Assembly (NCBI RefSeq): GCF_032911445.1
Contig: NZ_JAWJEJ010000001.1
Coordinates: forward strand, 868,001-932,000
Direction of reading: 5' to 3'
DNA from: Sphingomonas sp. HF-S4
GTDB taxonomy: Bacteria > Pseudomonadota > Alphaproteobacteria > Sphingomonadales > Sphingomonadaceae
Length of the DNA stretch: 64,000 nt
Part shown: positions 1-7,610 of the stretch, piece after piece
Layout: the number at the start of each line of letters is the position of its first letter
Position numbering within the stretch: the stretch's first letter is position 1
Notes under the pieces: generated by a model
Told to the model about the DNA's origin: nothing
Databases searched by the model: none
What the model saw: only the letters and a program-made list of their open reading frames with translations
Translations under genes and position numbers: made by a program

Positions 1-401
1 AGCCGCTGGGCGTGGACGACGCTGGTGCCTTCCGGAATTTCGAGCGCGGTGGCGACGTCGCTGGTTGCGGGGGCCTCGCTGACGTCGATGACACGCACCG
101 AGGTGGTGCGCCCGAACGCCTTGAGCGATTCCACCGCGCGATGGACATTGGCTTCGAGCGGCTGCGTCGGCAGGCGGAAAGTGACTCGCGTGCCGGTGCG
201 GCGGCGGCGCTCGACCAGCCCGCCGCGCGACAACTCCTCGAGCGCGCGCCGTGCGGTGACCCGCGATACGCCGTGGCGCGCCGCCAGCTCGATCTCGGTG
301 GGGATCGATTCGCCATGCCCGCGCCGGCCGCGGACGATCTCGTCGCGAAGCTGGAGGAATAGCTGGTGGTACAGCGGGGTGGCGTCATCGCGGTCGATCA
401 T
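1..401 (-). CDS. GntR-family (HutC/UTRA type) transcriptional regulator, partial
   Basis: Reading the minus strand from an ATG at 401 gives an uninterrupted frame that runs off the window edge, so the C-terminus is missing. Residues 10-70 form a GntR winged helix: PLYHQLFLQLRDEI, then PTEIELAARHGVSRVTARRA and a wing ending RRRTGTRVT. What follows (about residue 77 on) resembles the start of a UTRA effector domain, including an SVRVID segment and an EIPEGTSVVHAQR segment. HutC-type members bind small ligands and usually repress a neighbouring catabolic operon. The gene is divergent from the LeuC-like gene, with about 110 bases between the starts, so it is the obvious local regulator of that operon. 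That regulatory role is inference. Confidence 0.85.
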   Translation of the reverse strand, partial: MIDRDDATPLYHQLFLQLRDEIVRGRRGHGESIPTEIELAARHGVSRVTARRALEELSRGGLVERRRRTGTRVTFRLPTQPLEANVHRAVESLKAFGRTTSVRVIDVSEAPATSDVATALEIPEGTSVVHAQR

Positions 402-483
402 CGGTCCCCCTTGGCTATCGCGACACTATCCGGCCTGCGAGTTTTTTCGGCCCCGTTGTTGACCCGATAGCACGAGAAACCGT

Positions 484-507
484 ATTTGATCCATAAATAG
501 GACAAAT
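484..507. promoter_or_regulatory. interrupted palindrome in the GntR/hydratase divergent promoter
   Basis: ATTTG and CAAAT are inverted around a 14-base spacer just before and over the first possible start of the LeuC-like gene. Location and symmetry fit an operator for the divergent GntR protein. The arms are only 5 bp, so this could be chance. Confidence 0.25.
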
Positions 508-511
508 GAGA

Positions 512-1900
512 ATGCCCGCGACCCTGTTCGAGAAGCTATGGCGGCAGCATCGCATCGCCGATCTTGGTGACGGCGTCGCGCTGATCGCGATAGATCGCGT
601 GATGCTCCACGAGCGCACCGGCGGTGTGGCGCTGGATAGCCTCTCCAAGTCGGGGCGGACGGTGCTGGCACCTGGCCAGGCCTTTGCGGTCATGGACCAT
701 ATCGTCGATACGCTCCCCGGGCGCAGCGATGCGACGAAGATGCCGACAGGCATGGCGTTCATCACCGGCACGCGCGCGGCGGCGCATGCGGCGGGTATCG
801 GGCTGTTCGACCTGGACGATCCACGCCAGGGCATCTGCCACGTCATCTCGCCCGAGCAGGGGATCGTGCTGCCTGGCGTTACCCTGGTCTGCCCCGACAG
901 CCATACCGGCACGCAGGGCGCGTTCGGTGCGCTCGCCTGGGGGATCGGATCGAGTGAGGCCGAGCATGCGCTGGCGACGGGAACGCTTCGGGTCCGAAAA
1001 CCCAGGACGATGCGCATCACCGTGCGCGGCCGGCTGGCGGCGGCTGTGGGCGCCAAGGACCTTGCGTTGCACATCATCGCGCAGGTCGGCTCGGCGGGCG
1101 CGCAGGGCCACGCGGTCGAGTTCGCCGGCGACGGCGTTGCCGCGCTCGACATCGAGCAGCGCCAGACGCTGTGCAATATGGCCACCGAGATGTCGGCCTT
1201 TTGCGCGATCATCGCGCCGGACGACGTGAGCATTTCCGCGCTGGAAGGCACGCCTCTGGCGCCGACGGGTGCGCAGTGGGACCAAGCGGTGGCTGCGTGG
1301 CGCACGCTCGCCAGCGACAGGGACGCGGCGTTCGATCGCGACATCGCGATCGACGCGGACGAGGTCGCACCTATGATCAGCTGGGGCACCAGCCCGCAAC
1401 AATCGATCCCGGTGACCGGGACCGTGCCGCGGGGCGAAGCAGAGACCGAAGCCAATCACCGGCGCGCACTCGCCTATATGGGGCTGGAGGCAGGCGAGGC
1501 GCTGGCCGGGCTACGGATCGACGCTGCATTCATCGGATCATGCACCAACAGCCGCTTGTCGGACCTGCGCCGCGCCGCCGCGGTGGTGCAGGGACGCAGG
1601 GTGGCGGAGGGCATCCGTGCGATCTGCGTGCCGGGGTCGGGGGCGGTCAAGCGCGCTGCGGAGGCCGAGGGCATCGCCGACACGCTGATCGCGGCGGGGT
1701 TCGAATGGCGCGAGCCGGGCTGCTCGATGTGCTTCTTCGCCGGCGGCGAGAGCTTCGGGCTGCGCGAGCGCGTGGTCTCGACCACCAACCGCAATTTCGA
1801 AAGCCGGCAGGGCCCCGAGACCCGTACGCATATCGCCTCGCCCGAACTGGTTGCCGCCTCGGCGATCGCCGGGCGCATCGTCGATCCGCGCGAGGCCTGA
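512..1900 (+). CDS. aconitase-superfamily hydratase, large subunit (LeuC-like, divergent)
   Basis: A 462-residue homologue of the 3-isopropylmalate dehydratase large subunit. The [4Fe-4S] ligands are visible as C344 in GSCTNS and C404/C407 in GCSMC, with the usual PDSHTGTQGAFG, GIGSSEAEHALAT and STTNRNF segments. It lacks the VHEVTSPQAF-like stretch near residue 40 of true LeuC, where it reads LHERTGGVALDSL, so the substrate probably differs. The family hydrates or dehydrates malate-type diacids (isopropylmalate, homoaconitate, maleate, dimethylmaleate). I chose the ATG at 512 because AGGA lies 9 bases upstream; an in-frame ATG at 506 is possible. The small subunit follows after 3 bases. No leuA or leuB is nearby, and the neighbours are catabolic, so a role in degrading a substituted C4 diacid is more likely than leucine synthesis (inference). 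Confidence 0.88.
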   Translation: MPATLFEKLWRQHRIADLGDGVALIAIDRVMLHERTGGVALDSLSKSGRTVLAPGQAFAVMDHIVDTLPGRSDATKMPTGMAFITGTRAAAHAAGIGLFDLDDPRQGICHVISPEQGIVLPGVTLVCPDSHTGTQGAFGALAWGIGSSEAEHALATGTLRVRKPRTMRITVRGRLAAAVGAKDLALHIIAQVGSAGAQGHAVEFAGDGVAALDIEQRQTLCNMATEMSAFCAIIAPDDVSISALEGTPLAPTGAQWDQAVAAWRTLASDRDAAFDRDIAIDADEVAPMISWGTSPQQSIPVTGTVPRGEAETEANHRRALAYMGLEAGEALAGLRIDAAFIGSCTNSRLSDLRRAAAVVQGRRVAEGIRAICVPGSGAVKRAAEAEGIADTLIAAGFEWREPGCSMCFFAGGESFGLRERVVSTTNRNFESRQGPETRTHIASPELVAASAIAGRIVDPREA

Positions 1901-1903
1901 TCC

Positions 1904-2533
1904 ATGGAAGCATTTTCCCGCGTCACCGCCGTCGCGCTGCCCTTGCTGTTCGACAATATCGACACCGATATCATCATTCCCTCGCGCGAGATGAAGAGCG
2001 TCGGCAAGACCGGGCTCGCCGACGGTCTGTTCGCGGGGTGGCGCTATACCGCGGTGGGGAACCGCGAGCCCGCGCCAGACTTCCTGATGAATCAGCCCCC
2101 GTTCGATCGCGCGCGCGTGCTGATCGCGGGCGTCAATGTCGGCTGCGGGTCGAGCCGCGAGCATGCGGTGTGGGCGCTGCACGAATATGGCTTTCGCGCG
2201 GTGATCGCGCCGTCGTTCAATCCGATCTTCCGCGGCAATTGCATCCGCAACGGCGTGGTGCCGGTGCAGCTCGAGGCCGACTCGGTGCGCCTGCTGGGGG
2301 AGGCGGCGCGGGCCGATCCGCTGGGGCAACAGGTGACCGTAGATCTTGACGCGATGACTGCGTCGTCGGGCGCGGGCAGCTTCGGCTTCGCGCTTGAGGA
2401 AGACAGCCGGGCGATGCTGCGCAACGGCTGGGACGCGATCGACCTCACTTTGCAGCATCGCGACCGCATCGCCGCCTGGCGCGAAGCCGATCGCGCCGAA
2501 CGACCCTGGATCTATCTGGAGCCCCGCGCATGA
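1904..2533 (+). CDS. aconitase-superfamily hydratase, small subunit (LeuD-like)
   Basis: A 209-residue swivel-domain subunit that pairs with the upstream large subunit. It shows the LeuD hallmarks NIDTDIIIPSREMKS near the N-terminus, then VGCGSSREHAVWAL and a GNCIRNGVVPV segment, which contribute substrate-binding residues. Its length fits LeuD (about 200). It starts 3 bases after the large subunit stop, and its own stop overlaps the next ATG in an ATGA, so the three genes should be co-translated. The substrate is unknown. Compare the second, more LeuD-like pair near 37-39 kb. Confidence 0.88.
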   Translation: MEAFSRVTAVALPLLFDNIDTDIIIPSREMKSVGKTGLADGLFAGWRYTAVGNREPAPDFLMNQPPFDRARVLIAGVNVGCGSSREHAVWALHEYGFRAVIAPSFNPIFRGNCIRNGVVPVQLEADSVRLLGEAARADPLGQQVTVDLDAMTASSGAGSFGFALEEDSRAMLRNGWDAIDLTLQHRDRIAAWREADRAERPWIYLEPRA

Positions 2534-3927
2534 CCGACATTCTTCCTGCTCCGGACGCGTTCGAGTTCGCGGTCGACGTGCTGGTGATTGGCGGCGGCGG
2601 CACCGGGCTGTGCGCGGCGCTGGCGGCGGCGGATGCGGGTGCCTCGGTGATCGTGGTCGAGCGCGACAAGGCGCTGCTCGGATCGACCGCAATGTCGACC
2701 GGGCTTATCCCCGCCGCGGGAACGCCGGAACAGGCCGCGGCGGGAATCGACGACAGCCCCGAGCGCTTTGCCGCCGACATTCTCGCCAAGACCAAGGGGC
2801 GCACCGACGGTGACATGGCGCTGGCGATTGCGCGTGAGTCGGCGAAGACGATCGCATGGATGCGCGATGTTCACGGTGTGCCGCTCCAGCTGATCGACGG
2901 GTTCCTCTATCCGGGCCACAGCGTGCTGCGGATGTACGGCACGCCCAAGCGCAGCGGCGAGGAACTGATGGCGGCGCTCGAAAGCGCGGCGAACGCGGCG
3001 GGTATACCGATCGTCACCGAGGCAACCGCAGAGCAATTGTTCGTCGATGGCGACGGCGCGGTGCGCGGGGTGCGGCTGCGGCGCCCCGATGGCAGCGCCG
3101 ACGATATCGGTTGCGCGGCGCTGGTGCTCGCCTGTTCGGGATTCGGCGGCGCGGCCGAAATGGTCGCGCGGCTGATCCCCGAAATGGCGGGGGCGACCTA
3201 TCACGGGCATCCGGGCAATCGTGGCGACGCGGTGCGCTGGGGCGAGGCGATGGGGGCTGGGCTCGCCGACATGTCCGCCTATCAGGGGCATGGCGGGCTC
3301 GCAGCAGGGCACGGCATACCGATCCTGTGGCCGCTGATTATGACCGGCGGGTTCCAGGCCAATAGCGAGGGCGTGCGCTTTTCGAACGAGGCACTCGGCT
3401 ATTCGGAGCAGGCTGCCAAGGTCAACGCGCAGCCCGGGCAGGTCGCCTGGTCGATCTTCGACAAGCAGCGGCACGAGATGATGCTGGCCTTTGCCGACTA
3501 TCAGGACGCGCTGTCCGCCGGGGCGATCGTCGAGGCCAAGGATGTGGAGGAACTGGCCGAGCGGACGCGGCTTCCGTTGGAGGTGCTGGCGAAGACGCTC
3601 GCCGAGGTGGCGGGCTACGCCGCCGGCGCGGCGGGCGATCCGTTCGGCCGCGACTTCACCGCGCATCCGCCGCTGGCTGCGCCGTACTTTGCCGCGCGGG
3701 TGACAGGCGCGCTGTTCCATACCCAGGGCGGGCTGCGCATCGACGCCGAGGCGCGGGTGCTGCGCGAGGACGGCACGCCGATGCCTAACCTGTTCGCCGG
3801 CGGCGGCGCGGCGCGCGGCGTCTCGGGCGACGGCGCCGAGGGGTATATGGCGGGCAACGGCTTGCTGACCGCGACGACGCTTGGGCGGTTGGCGGGGCAG
3901 GGGGCGGCTAGGGTATCGCGGGACTGA
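2530..3927 (+). CDS. FAD-dependent dehydrogenase, fumarate reductase/TcuA-type flavoprotein
   Basis: A 465-residue flavoprotein. An N-terminal dinucleotide fold (VLVIGGGGTGLCAALAAADA, then VVERDKALLGSTAMSTGL) binds FAD. A cap region follows, and the C-terminus has the FAD signature of the succinate dehydrogenase/fumarate reductase family (HTQGGLRIDAEARVL, then LFAGGGAARGVSGDGAEGYM). Known members desaturate or reduce C-C bonds next to carboxylates or ketones (fumarate reductase, tricarballylate dehydrogenase TcuA, ketosteroid dehydrogenase). It is translationally coupled to the hydratase pair by an ATGA overlap, so it plausibly makes the unsaturated diacid that the hydratase uses. It has no signal peptide and is probably cytoplasmic. 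The exact substrate is not determinable here. Confidence 0.82.
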   Translation: MTDILPAPDAFEFAVDVLVIGGGGTGLCAALAAADAGASVIVVERDKALLGSTAMSTGLIPAAGTPEQAAAGIDDSPERFAADILAKTKGRTDGDMALAIARESAKTIAWMRDVHGVPLQLIDGFLYPGHSVLRMYGTPKRSGEELMAALESAANAAGIPIVTEATAEQLFVDGDGAVRGVRLRRPDGSADDIGCAALVLACSGFGGAAEMVARLIPEMAGATYHGHPGNRGDAVRWGEAMGAGLADMSAYQGHGGLAAGHGIPILWPLIMTGGFQANSEGVRFSNEALGYSEQAAKVNAQPGQVAWSIFDKQRHEMMLAFADYQDALSAGAIVEAKDVEELAERTRLPLEVLAKTLAEVAGYAAGAAGDPFGRDFTAHPPLAAPYFAARVTGALFHTQGGLRIDAEARVLREDGTPMPNLFAGGGAARGVSGDGAEGYMAGNGLLTATTLGRLAGQGAARVSRD

Positions 3928-3949
3928 TCACACCCACCTGTGCGGGCAC

Positions 3950-4573
3950 TTATACTCCGCCCAGCAATTGGATCGCCCGATCGGTATCGATCACTTCGGC
4001 CATCTTGGCCTGCATGTCGAACAGATTGCCCTCGTGCGGGCGCGTGTCGCGGTCAGCACATGCGTCGCTGATCACATAAGGCGCGAAGCCGTGGCACAGC
4101 GCATCGAGCGCGCTGGCGCGGACGCAGCCCGAGGTCGAATAGCCAGTGAGCAGCACGGTATCGACGCCCATCGCGTGGAGCATCGGCGCCAGCGCAGTAC
4201 CAAAAAACGCCGAGGGGTAGAATTTGGAGACGACATGGTCGCCCTCCTCGGGCTGAAGCTCGAGCGGGAACGCGCCGAGCGGCGAGCCGGCGTGAAACGC
4301 CTTGAGCGCGGGCACCTTCCGGTAGAACATCCCGCCCTCCAGCCCCCCGGGCGCGTAGGCGATGTTGGTGAATAGCACGGGCACCCCGGCCGCCTTTGCG
4401 GCAGCGCGCAGCCGATGAAGCTCGGGCAGCGCGTTGACCGGGCCGAGATAGAGCGGCGAGGCGGGATCGATATACGCCATCACCACATCGATGATGATCA
4501 ACGCGGGCGACTTGCCGAAGGGCAGCGCGCCGTTGAAGCCGGCGGCGGCATAATCGGTATCGAGTTCAGGCAT
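3950..4573 (-). CDS. isochorismatase-family amidohydrolase
   Basis: A 207-residue cysteine hydrolase. The family triad is visible: D29 in ALIIIDVVM, K117 in VSKFYPSAFFGT and C150 in TGYSTSGCVRAS, which also carries the usual cis-peptide region. This group includes N-carbamoylsarcosine amidase, maleamate amidase (NicF), nicotinamidase and isochorismatase; the layout fits amidases acting on open-chain half-amides. It is the last gene of a minus-strand operon and its start overlaps the end of the lyase gene by 8 bases. Next to a CE4-like cyclic amidase, an amide-removing step (maleamate- or succinamate-like substrate) is the best guess. It converges on the flavoprotein gene with a 22-base gap. 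Confidence 0.85.
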   Translation of the reverse strand: MPELDTDYAAAGFNGALPFGKSPALIIIDVVMAYIDPASPLYLGPVNALPELHRLRAAAKAAGVPVLFTNIAYAPGGLEGGMFYRKVPALKAFHAGSPLGAFPLELQPEEGDHVVSKFYPSAFFGTALAPMLHAMGVDTVLLTGYSTSGCVRASALDALCHGFAPYVISDACADRDTRPHEGNLFDMQAKMAEVIDTDRAIQLLGGV

Positions 4574-5426
4574 AATGGTCGGCTTGCTCCAGCAGCGCCT
4601 GCGCGCCGGTGAGGTGGTTCATCTGGCCGAGGTCGGCGATCTCGCCGCGCAGTGCGTCGGTCGATCCGGTCTCGCGCAGCACGTCGAGCATCCGCGGCGC
4701 GGCGCCCACCAGCGCGTGCATCAGCAGCAACGGGTGGAGCATGACGGCATATCCCATGTCGAAGAACGCGTTGCCCTCGGTGGAAGGGGTGACGCCGCCT
4801 TCGACCAGGTTATGCACCAGCGGCACGCGCGTGGCGAAGCGATCGGCGATCGCCTGCGCCTCGTCCATCGTGCGCGGCCCCTCGATGAAGATCAGGTCGG
4901 CACCGGCTTCGAGATAGGCTTCGGCGCGCTCGACCGCCGCTTCGACACCCTCGATCGCCAGCGCGTCGGTGCGCGCGACGATCTGGAGCCGCTCGCGTGC
5001 GTCGACCGCGGCGCAGATGCGCCCCACCGCCTCGCGCAGCGGCACGACCTGCTTGCCCGCCATATGCCCGCAGCGCTTGGGGAAGCTCTGGTCCTCGATC
5101 TGCACCGCGGCCGCGCCGGCGCGTTCGAGCTGGCGGATCAACCGCTGCAAGGTCAGCGTGTTGCCGAAGCCGGTATCGCCGTCGATGACCAGCGGGATGC
5201 CGATTCGGTCGGCGATCTGCGCGGTGGCGTCGACCAGCTCGGTGGCAGTGACGAGCCCGATGTCCGGACGTCCGAACCGCCCCATCGCCAGCGCCCCGCC
5301 GCTGAGGAACGCGGCGGGGAAGCCCGCGCGTTCGATCAGCAGCGCGGTCAGTGCGTCCCAGCAGCCGGGAAGCTGCACGCGCGGTCGCCGGCCATCCGGC
5401 GCCGGCGCGAGCAGCCGCGTCAGCAT
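4566..5426 (-). CDS. isocitrate lyase/PEP mutase-family C-C lyase (methylisocitrate/dimethylmalate lyase-like)
   Basis: A 286-residue TIM-barrel enzyme. The metal/substrate motif DGDTGFGN is at 82-89, followed by QIEDQSFPKRCGH with catalytic C119; KRCGH is typical of methylisocitrate and 2,3-dimethylmalate lyases rather than phosphonopyruvate mutases. Later segments ARTDA and LIFIEGPR also fit. These enzymes split substituted malates into pyruvate, succinate or glyoxylate plus another acid, using Mg2+. The start at 5426 overlaps the stop of the upstream deacetylase-like gene by one base (TGATG), and the stop overlaps the amidase start. An apparent longer open frame running through the upstream gene has no family support there. 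The pairing with a LeuCD-type hydratase recalls DmdAB plus Dml of nicotinate fermentation (inference). Confidence 0.87.
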   Translation of the reverse strand: MLTRLLAPAPDGRRPRVQLPGCWDALTALLIERAGFPAAFLSGGALAMGRFGRPDIGLVTATELVDATAQIADRIGIPLVIDGDTGFGNTLTLQRLIRQLERAGAAAVQIEDQSFPKRCGHMAGKQVVPLREAVGRICAAVDARERLQIVARTDALAIEGVEAAVERAEAYLEAGADLIFIEGPRTMDEAQAIADRFATRVPLVHNLVEGGVTPSTEGNAFFDMGYAVMLHPLLLMHALVGAAPRMLDVLRETGSTDALRGEIADLGQMNHLTGAQALLEQADHYA

Positions 5427-6340
5427 CAGCCGAGCTGGCCCGGGATATGGCTCTCGTGGTTGGCGAGATACCAGTCGGCGATCTCCTCGCGCGTCGCCCA
5501 CCACACGCCGGGCAGGCTCTTGGCGTGCGTGATGAACTCGCGCAGCGCGCGGATTCGGTGCGCGCGGCCCGAGACGTGCGGGTGGAGGCCGACATTCATG
5601 ATCCGCCCGCTGGTCGCGCCTTCCTCGTACAACACGTCGAGCTCCTCGATCAGCGCCTGGGCGAACTGATCGGTGGTGAAGTTCTTCCGCGTGATGAAGG
5701 TGAAGTCGTTGATCTCGTTCGAGTAGGGCGTCGATACGATCGGCCCGTGCGGCGTGCGCAGCAGATAGGGCTGATCGTCGTTCATGATGTCGCAGTAGAA
5801 AGTGCACCCCTGCTCGGCGAGGATGTCGGCGGTCTGCAACGTCCCGCGTAGCGACGAGGACAGCCAGCCCTTCGACTTGCGGCCGGTGAACTTCTCGAAC
5901 TGGTCGAGCGTCCGCAGCACGATCTCGCGCTCCTTGGCGGGATCGTTGGCGAAGTTGCTGAGCAGTTCGCCCTGCTCCCAATTGTGCGCCATCAGTTCCC
6001 AGCCGCGCTCGAGCACCGCATCGGTCATTTCCTTGCGGCGCTCGAAGGTCACCGCGTTGGTGGTGCACGATGCCGGCACGCCGAGCTCGTCGAACAGGTC
6101 GATCATCCGCCACAGCCCGACGCGCTGGCCGTACTCGCGCCAGGTATAATTGGGGAAGTCGGGGGTATGGCCGGGCAGGATGTCGGGCAGGATCGCCGGG
6201 CCGCCGGCATAATAGGGCTTGTCGGTGTCCTTGGTCAGATCCCAGGTCTCGAGATTGAACGTCAGGATCAGCGCGACGCGCGCGCCGCCCGGCCACGTCA
6301 GCGGCTGGCGTTTGGGCAGGGGGACGTAATCATACTCCAC
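5426..6340 (-). CDS. polysaccharide deacetylase (CE4)-fold amidohydrolase, PuuE/cyclic-imidase-like
   Basis: A 304-residue NodB/CE4-fold protein of the PuuE group. Motif 1 is LTFNLETWD (N29, E31), where true deacetylases have TFDDG. Motif 2 is MAHNWEQGE (H119) in place of HTxxH. The C-terminal part has GRIMNVGLHPHVSGRAHRI, typical of the allantoinase PuuE and related enzymes acting on small cyclic amides. It has no signal peptide, so it is probably cytoplasmic, which argues against a peptidoglycan or chitin substrate. It is the second gene of the operon that also encodes a C-C lyase and an isochorismatase-like amidase; ring opening of a cyclic imide, hydantoin or lactam is my inference. Motif changes make the metal dependence uncertain. 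Confidence 0.82.
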   Translation of the reverse strand: MEYDYVPLPKRQPLTWPGGARVALILTFNLETWDLTKDTDKPYYAGGPAILPDILPGHTPDFPNYTWREYGQRVGLWRMIDLFDELGVPASCTTNAVTFERRKEMTDAVLERGWELMAHNWEQGELLSNFANDPAKEREIVLRTLDQFEKFTGRKSKGWLSSSLRGTLQTADILAEQGCTFYCDIMNDDQPYLLRTPHGPIVSTPYSNEINDFTFITRKNFTTDQFAQALIEELDVLYEEGATSGRIMNVGLHPHVSGRAHRIRALREFITHAKSLPGVWWATREEIADWYLANHESHIPGQLG

Positions 6341-6355
6341 GTCGGGTAATCCTTC

Positions 6356-7102
6356 TCAATGGTCGCGCAGTAGCGCGCCTAAGCCGTCGATCTGGTCCTT
6401 GATGCCCATCGTGCGCAATGCATGCCAGTAGGTTGCGGTGTTGATCGCGATCACCGGCTTCTCCAGCCAGAATTCGGCCATTGCAGCGACCGCCGCGAAG
6501 GCGAGGTTGGTGCCGCACTGGATGATCGCATCGACGCCCTCGGATACCTCGATCGCCGCCTGCTTCAACCGCTGCGGGGTCTCATGCGCGATCAGCATCG
6601 GCGAGGGCGATTGCAGCCCCACGAGATGGACTACCTCATAGCCCTGGTCCGTGAAGAAGCGGCGCACATTGTCGTCGCCCACCGGCATATAGGGGGTGAT
6701 GATGCCGAGCTTCTTGATCCCGCCATAGGCCTGGATCGCGGCATCGACCGCGGTCGAGCCCATGATCACCGGCACGCCGCCGGTGCGCTCGACCATGCGC
6801 TTGTGCAGCCGGTCGGCGCCCTCGGCGCCATCCCAGAAGGTCTCGGCCGACATCCCCATGATCACGCAATCGGGCGACATCGACATCGCGACATCGGTCG
6901 CGTCGAAGGTCGCGTCGCGGATGTTCTGCAGCATCTCCATGAAGCTGTCGGTGTCGGTCACCTTGGTGTCGGGGATCGCGATCCGGGAAAAATGATTGGT
7001 CACGCCGCGCGGGCGCATGTCGTCATATTCGGGCTGGACGCTGGTGTTGGTGGACGGCGCAACCACTGCGAACTTGCACCGCCATCCCAGAGAATCGGTC
7101 AT
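6356..7102 (-). CDS. Asp/Glu racemase-superfamily protein, arylmalonate decarboxylase (AMDase)-like
   Basis: A 248-residue protein of the maleate isomerase/AMDase branch. Start ATG at 7102 has a good ribosome-binding site (AAGGGACAGG). The second half-site cysteine is present (C196 in IIQCGTNLAF), but the first half-site reads IMGMSAETF (G83-M84-S85) with no cysteine. Maleate isomerases use two cysteines; AMDase has Gly-Thr-Ser and a single Cys, so the arrangement here is AMDase-like. PVIAINTATYWHAL also fits this branch. It is the first gene of the minus-strand operon with the CE4-like, lyase and amidase genes. A decarboxylase, isomerase or racemase acting on a substituted malonate or maleate is possible; the reaction is not settled. 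Confidence 0.8.
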   Translation of the reverse strand: MTDSLGWRCKFAVVAPSTNTSVQPEYDDMRPRGVTNHFSRIAIPDTKVTDTDSFMEMLQNIRDATFDATDVAMSMSPDCVIMGMSAETFWDGAEGADRLHKRMVERTGGVPVIMGSTAVDAAIQAYGGIKKLGIITPYMPVGDDNVRRFFTDQGYEVVHLVGLQSPSPMLIAHETPQRLKQAAIEVSEGVDAIIQCGTNLAFAAVAAMAEFWLEKPVIAINTATYWHALRTMGIKDQIDGLGALLRDH

Positions 7103-7265
7103 CACCTGTCCCTTGCCATTTGTCGATGATGGCGAACCTGCGGCGCGGCGGGCGCGCGCGCAAAGGCTGCGGGGCGGCGTAATCGCCTGTCGGTTATTTC
7201 GTGAAGCGGCGGGGGCGGCGGCGGGCCGGCGGTGGCAAGCAGGCTGCAACAGACGGGGAAAGAAG

Positions 7266-7553
7266 ATGGCAGCCTATATCGTTGCGACCGTACGCATTTC
7301 CGATCCGGAGCGCTTCGCCGCCTATGCCAAGGGCATATCCGGGCTGAGCGAGCAGTTCGGCGGCGTGGCGGTGGTAAAGGGACCGGTCGCCGAGGTGCTC
7401 GAAGGCGGCTCGCCGGTCGGCGAGCGCGTGGTGGTCACGCGCTACGAGAGCGCCGACGACGCCCGCGCCTATATCGCCTCCGAACAATATTGCGCCGCCA
7501 GCGTGCACCGCGAAGGCGCAGCCGACGTCGAGATGCGGCTGCTGATCGAATGA
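7266..7553 (+). CDS. DUF1330 (ferredoxin-like dimeric barrel) protein
   Basis: A 95-residue protein with the DUF1330 pattern: AAYIVATVRISDPERFAAYA at the start, VVVTRYESADDARAYIAS in the middle and a basic/acidic C-terminus. GGGGAAAG precedes the ATG. Members form small alpha-beta barrel dimers, often next to monooxygenases or lyases; no reaction is established for the family. It lies divergent from the AMDase-like gene and 57 bases before the FAD monooxygenase, likely in the same transcript. A second DUF1330 gene occurs near 30.4 kb, beside a methyltransferase. Confidence 0.8.
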   Translation: MAAYIVATVRISDPERFAAYAKGISGLSEQFGGVAVVKGPVAEVLEGGSPVGERVVVTRYESADDARAYIASEQYCAASVHREGAADVEMRLLIE

Positions 7554-7610
7554 CCGCATCGGCCCGCTGGGGCCGCTCGCGATCTCCCAATCCAATTCGA
7601 AGAAAGACTT

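Noticed and set aside
4566..6296. A single 576-residue frame that would fuse the lyase to an upstream domain
   Set aside because: The upstream half is Arg-rich out-of-frame sequence over the CE4-like gene. The lyase has its own ATG at 5426 in a TGATG junction.
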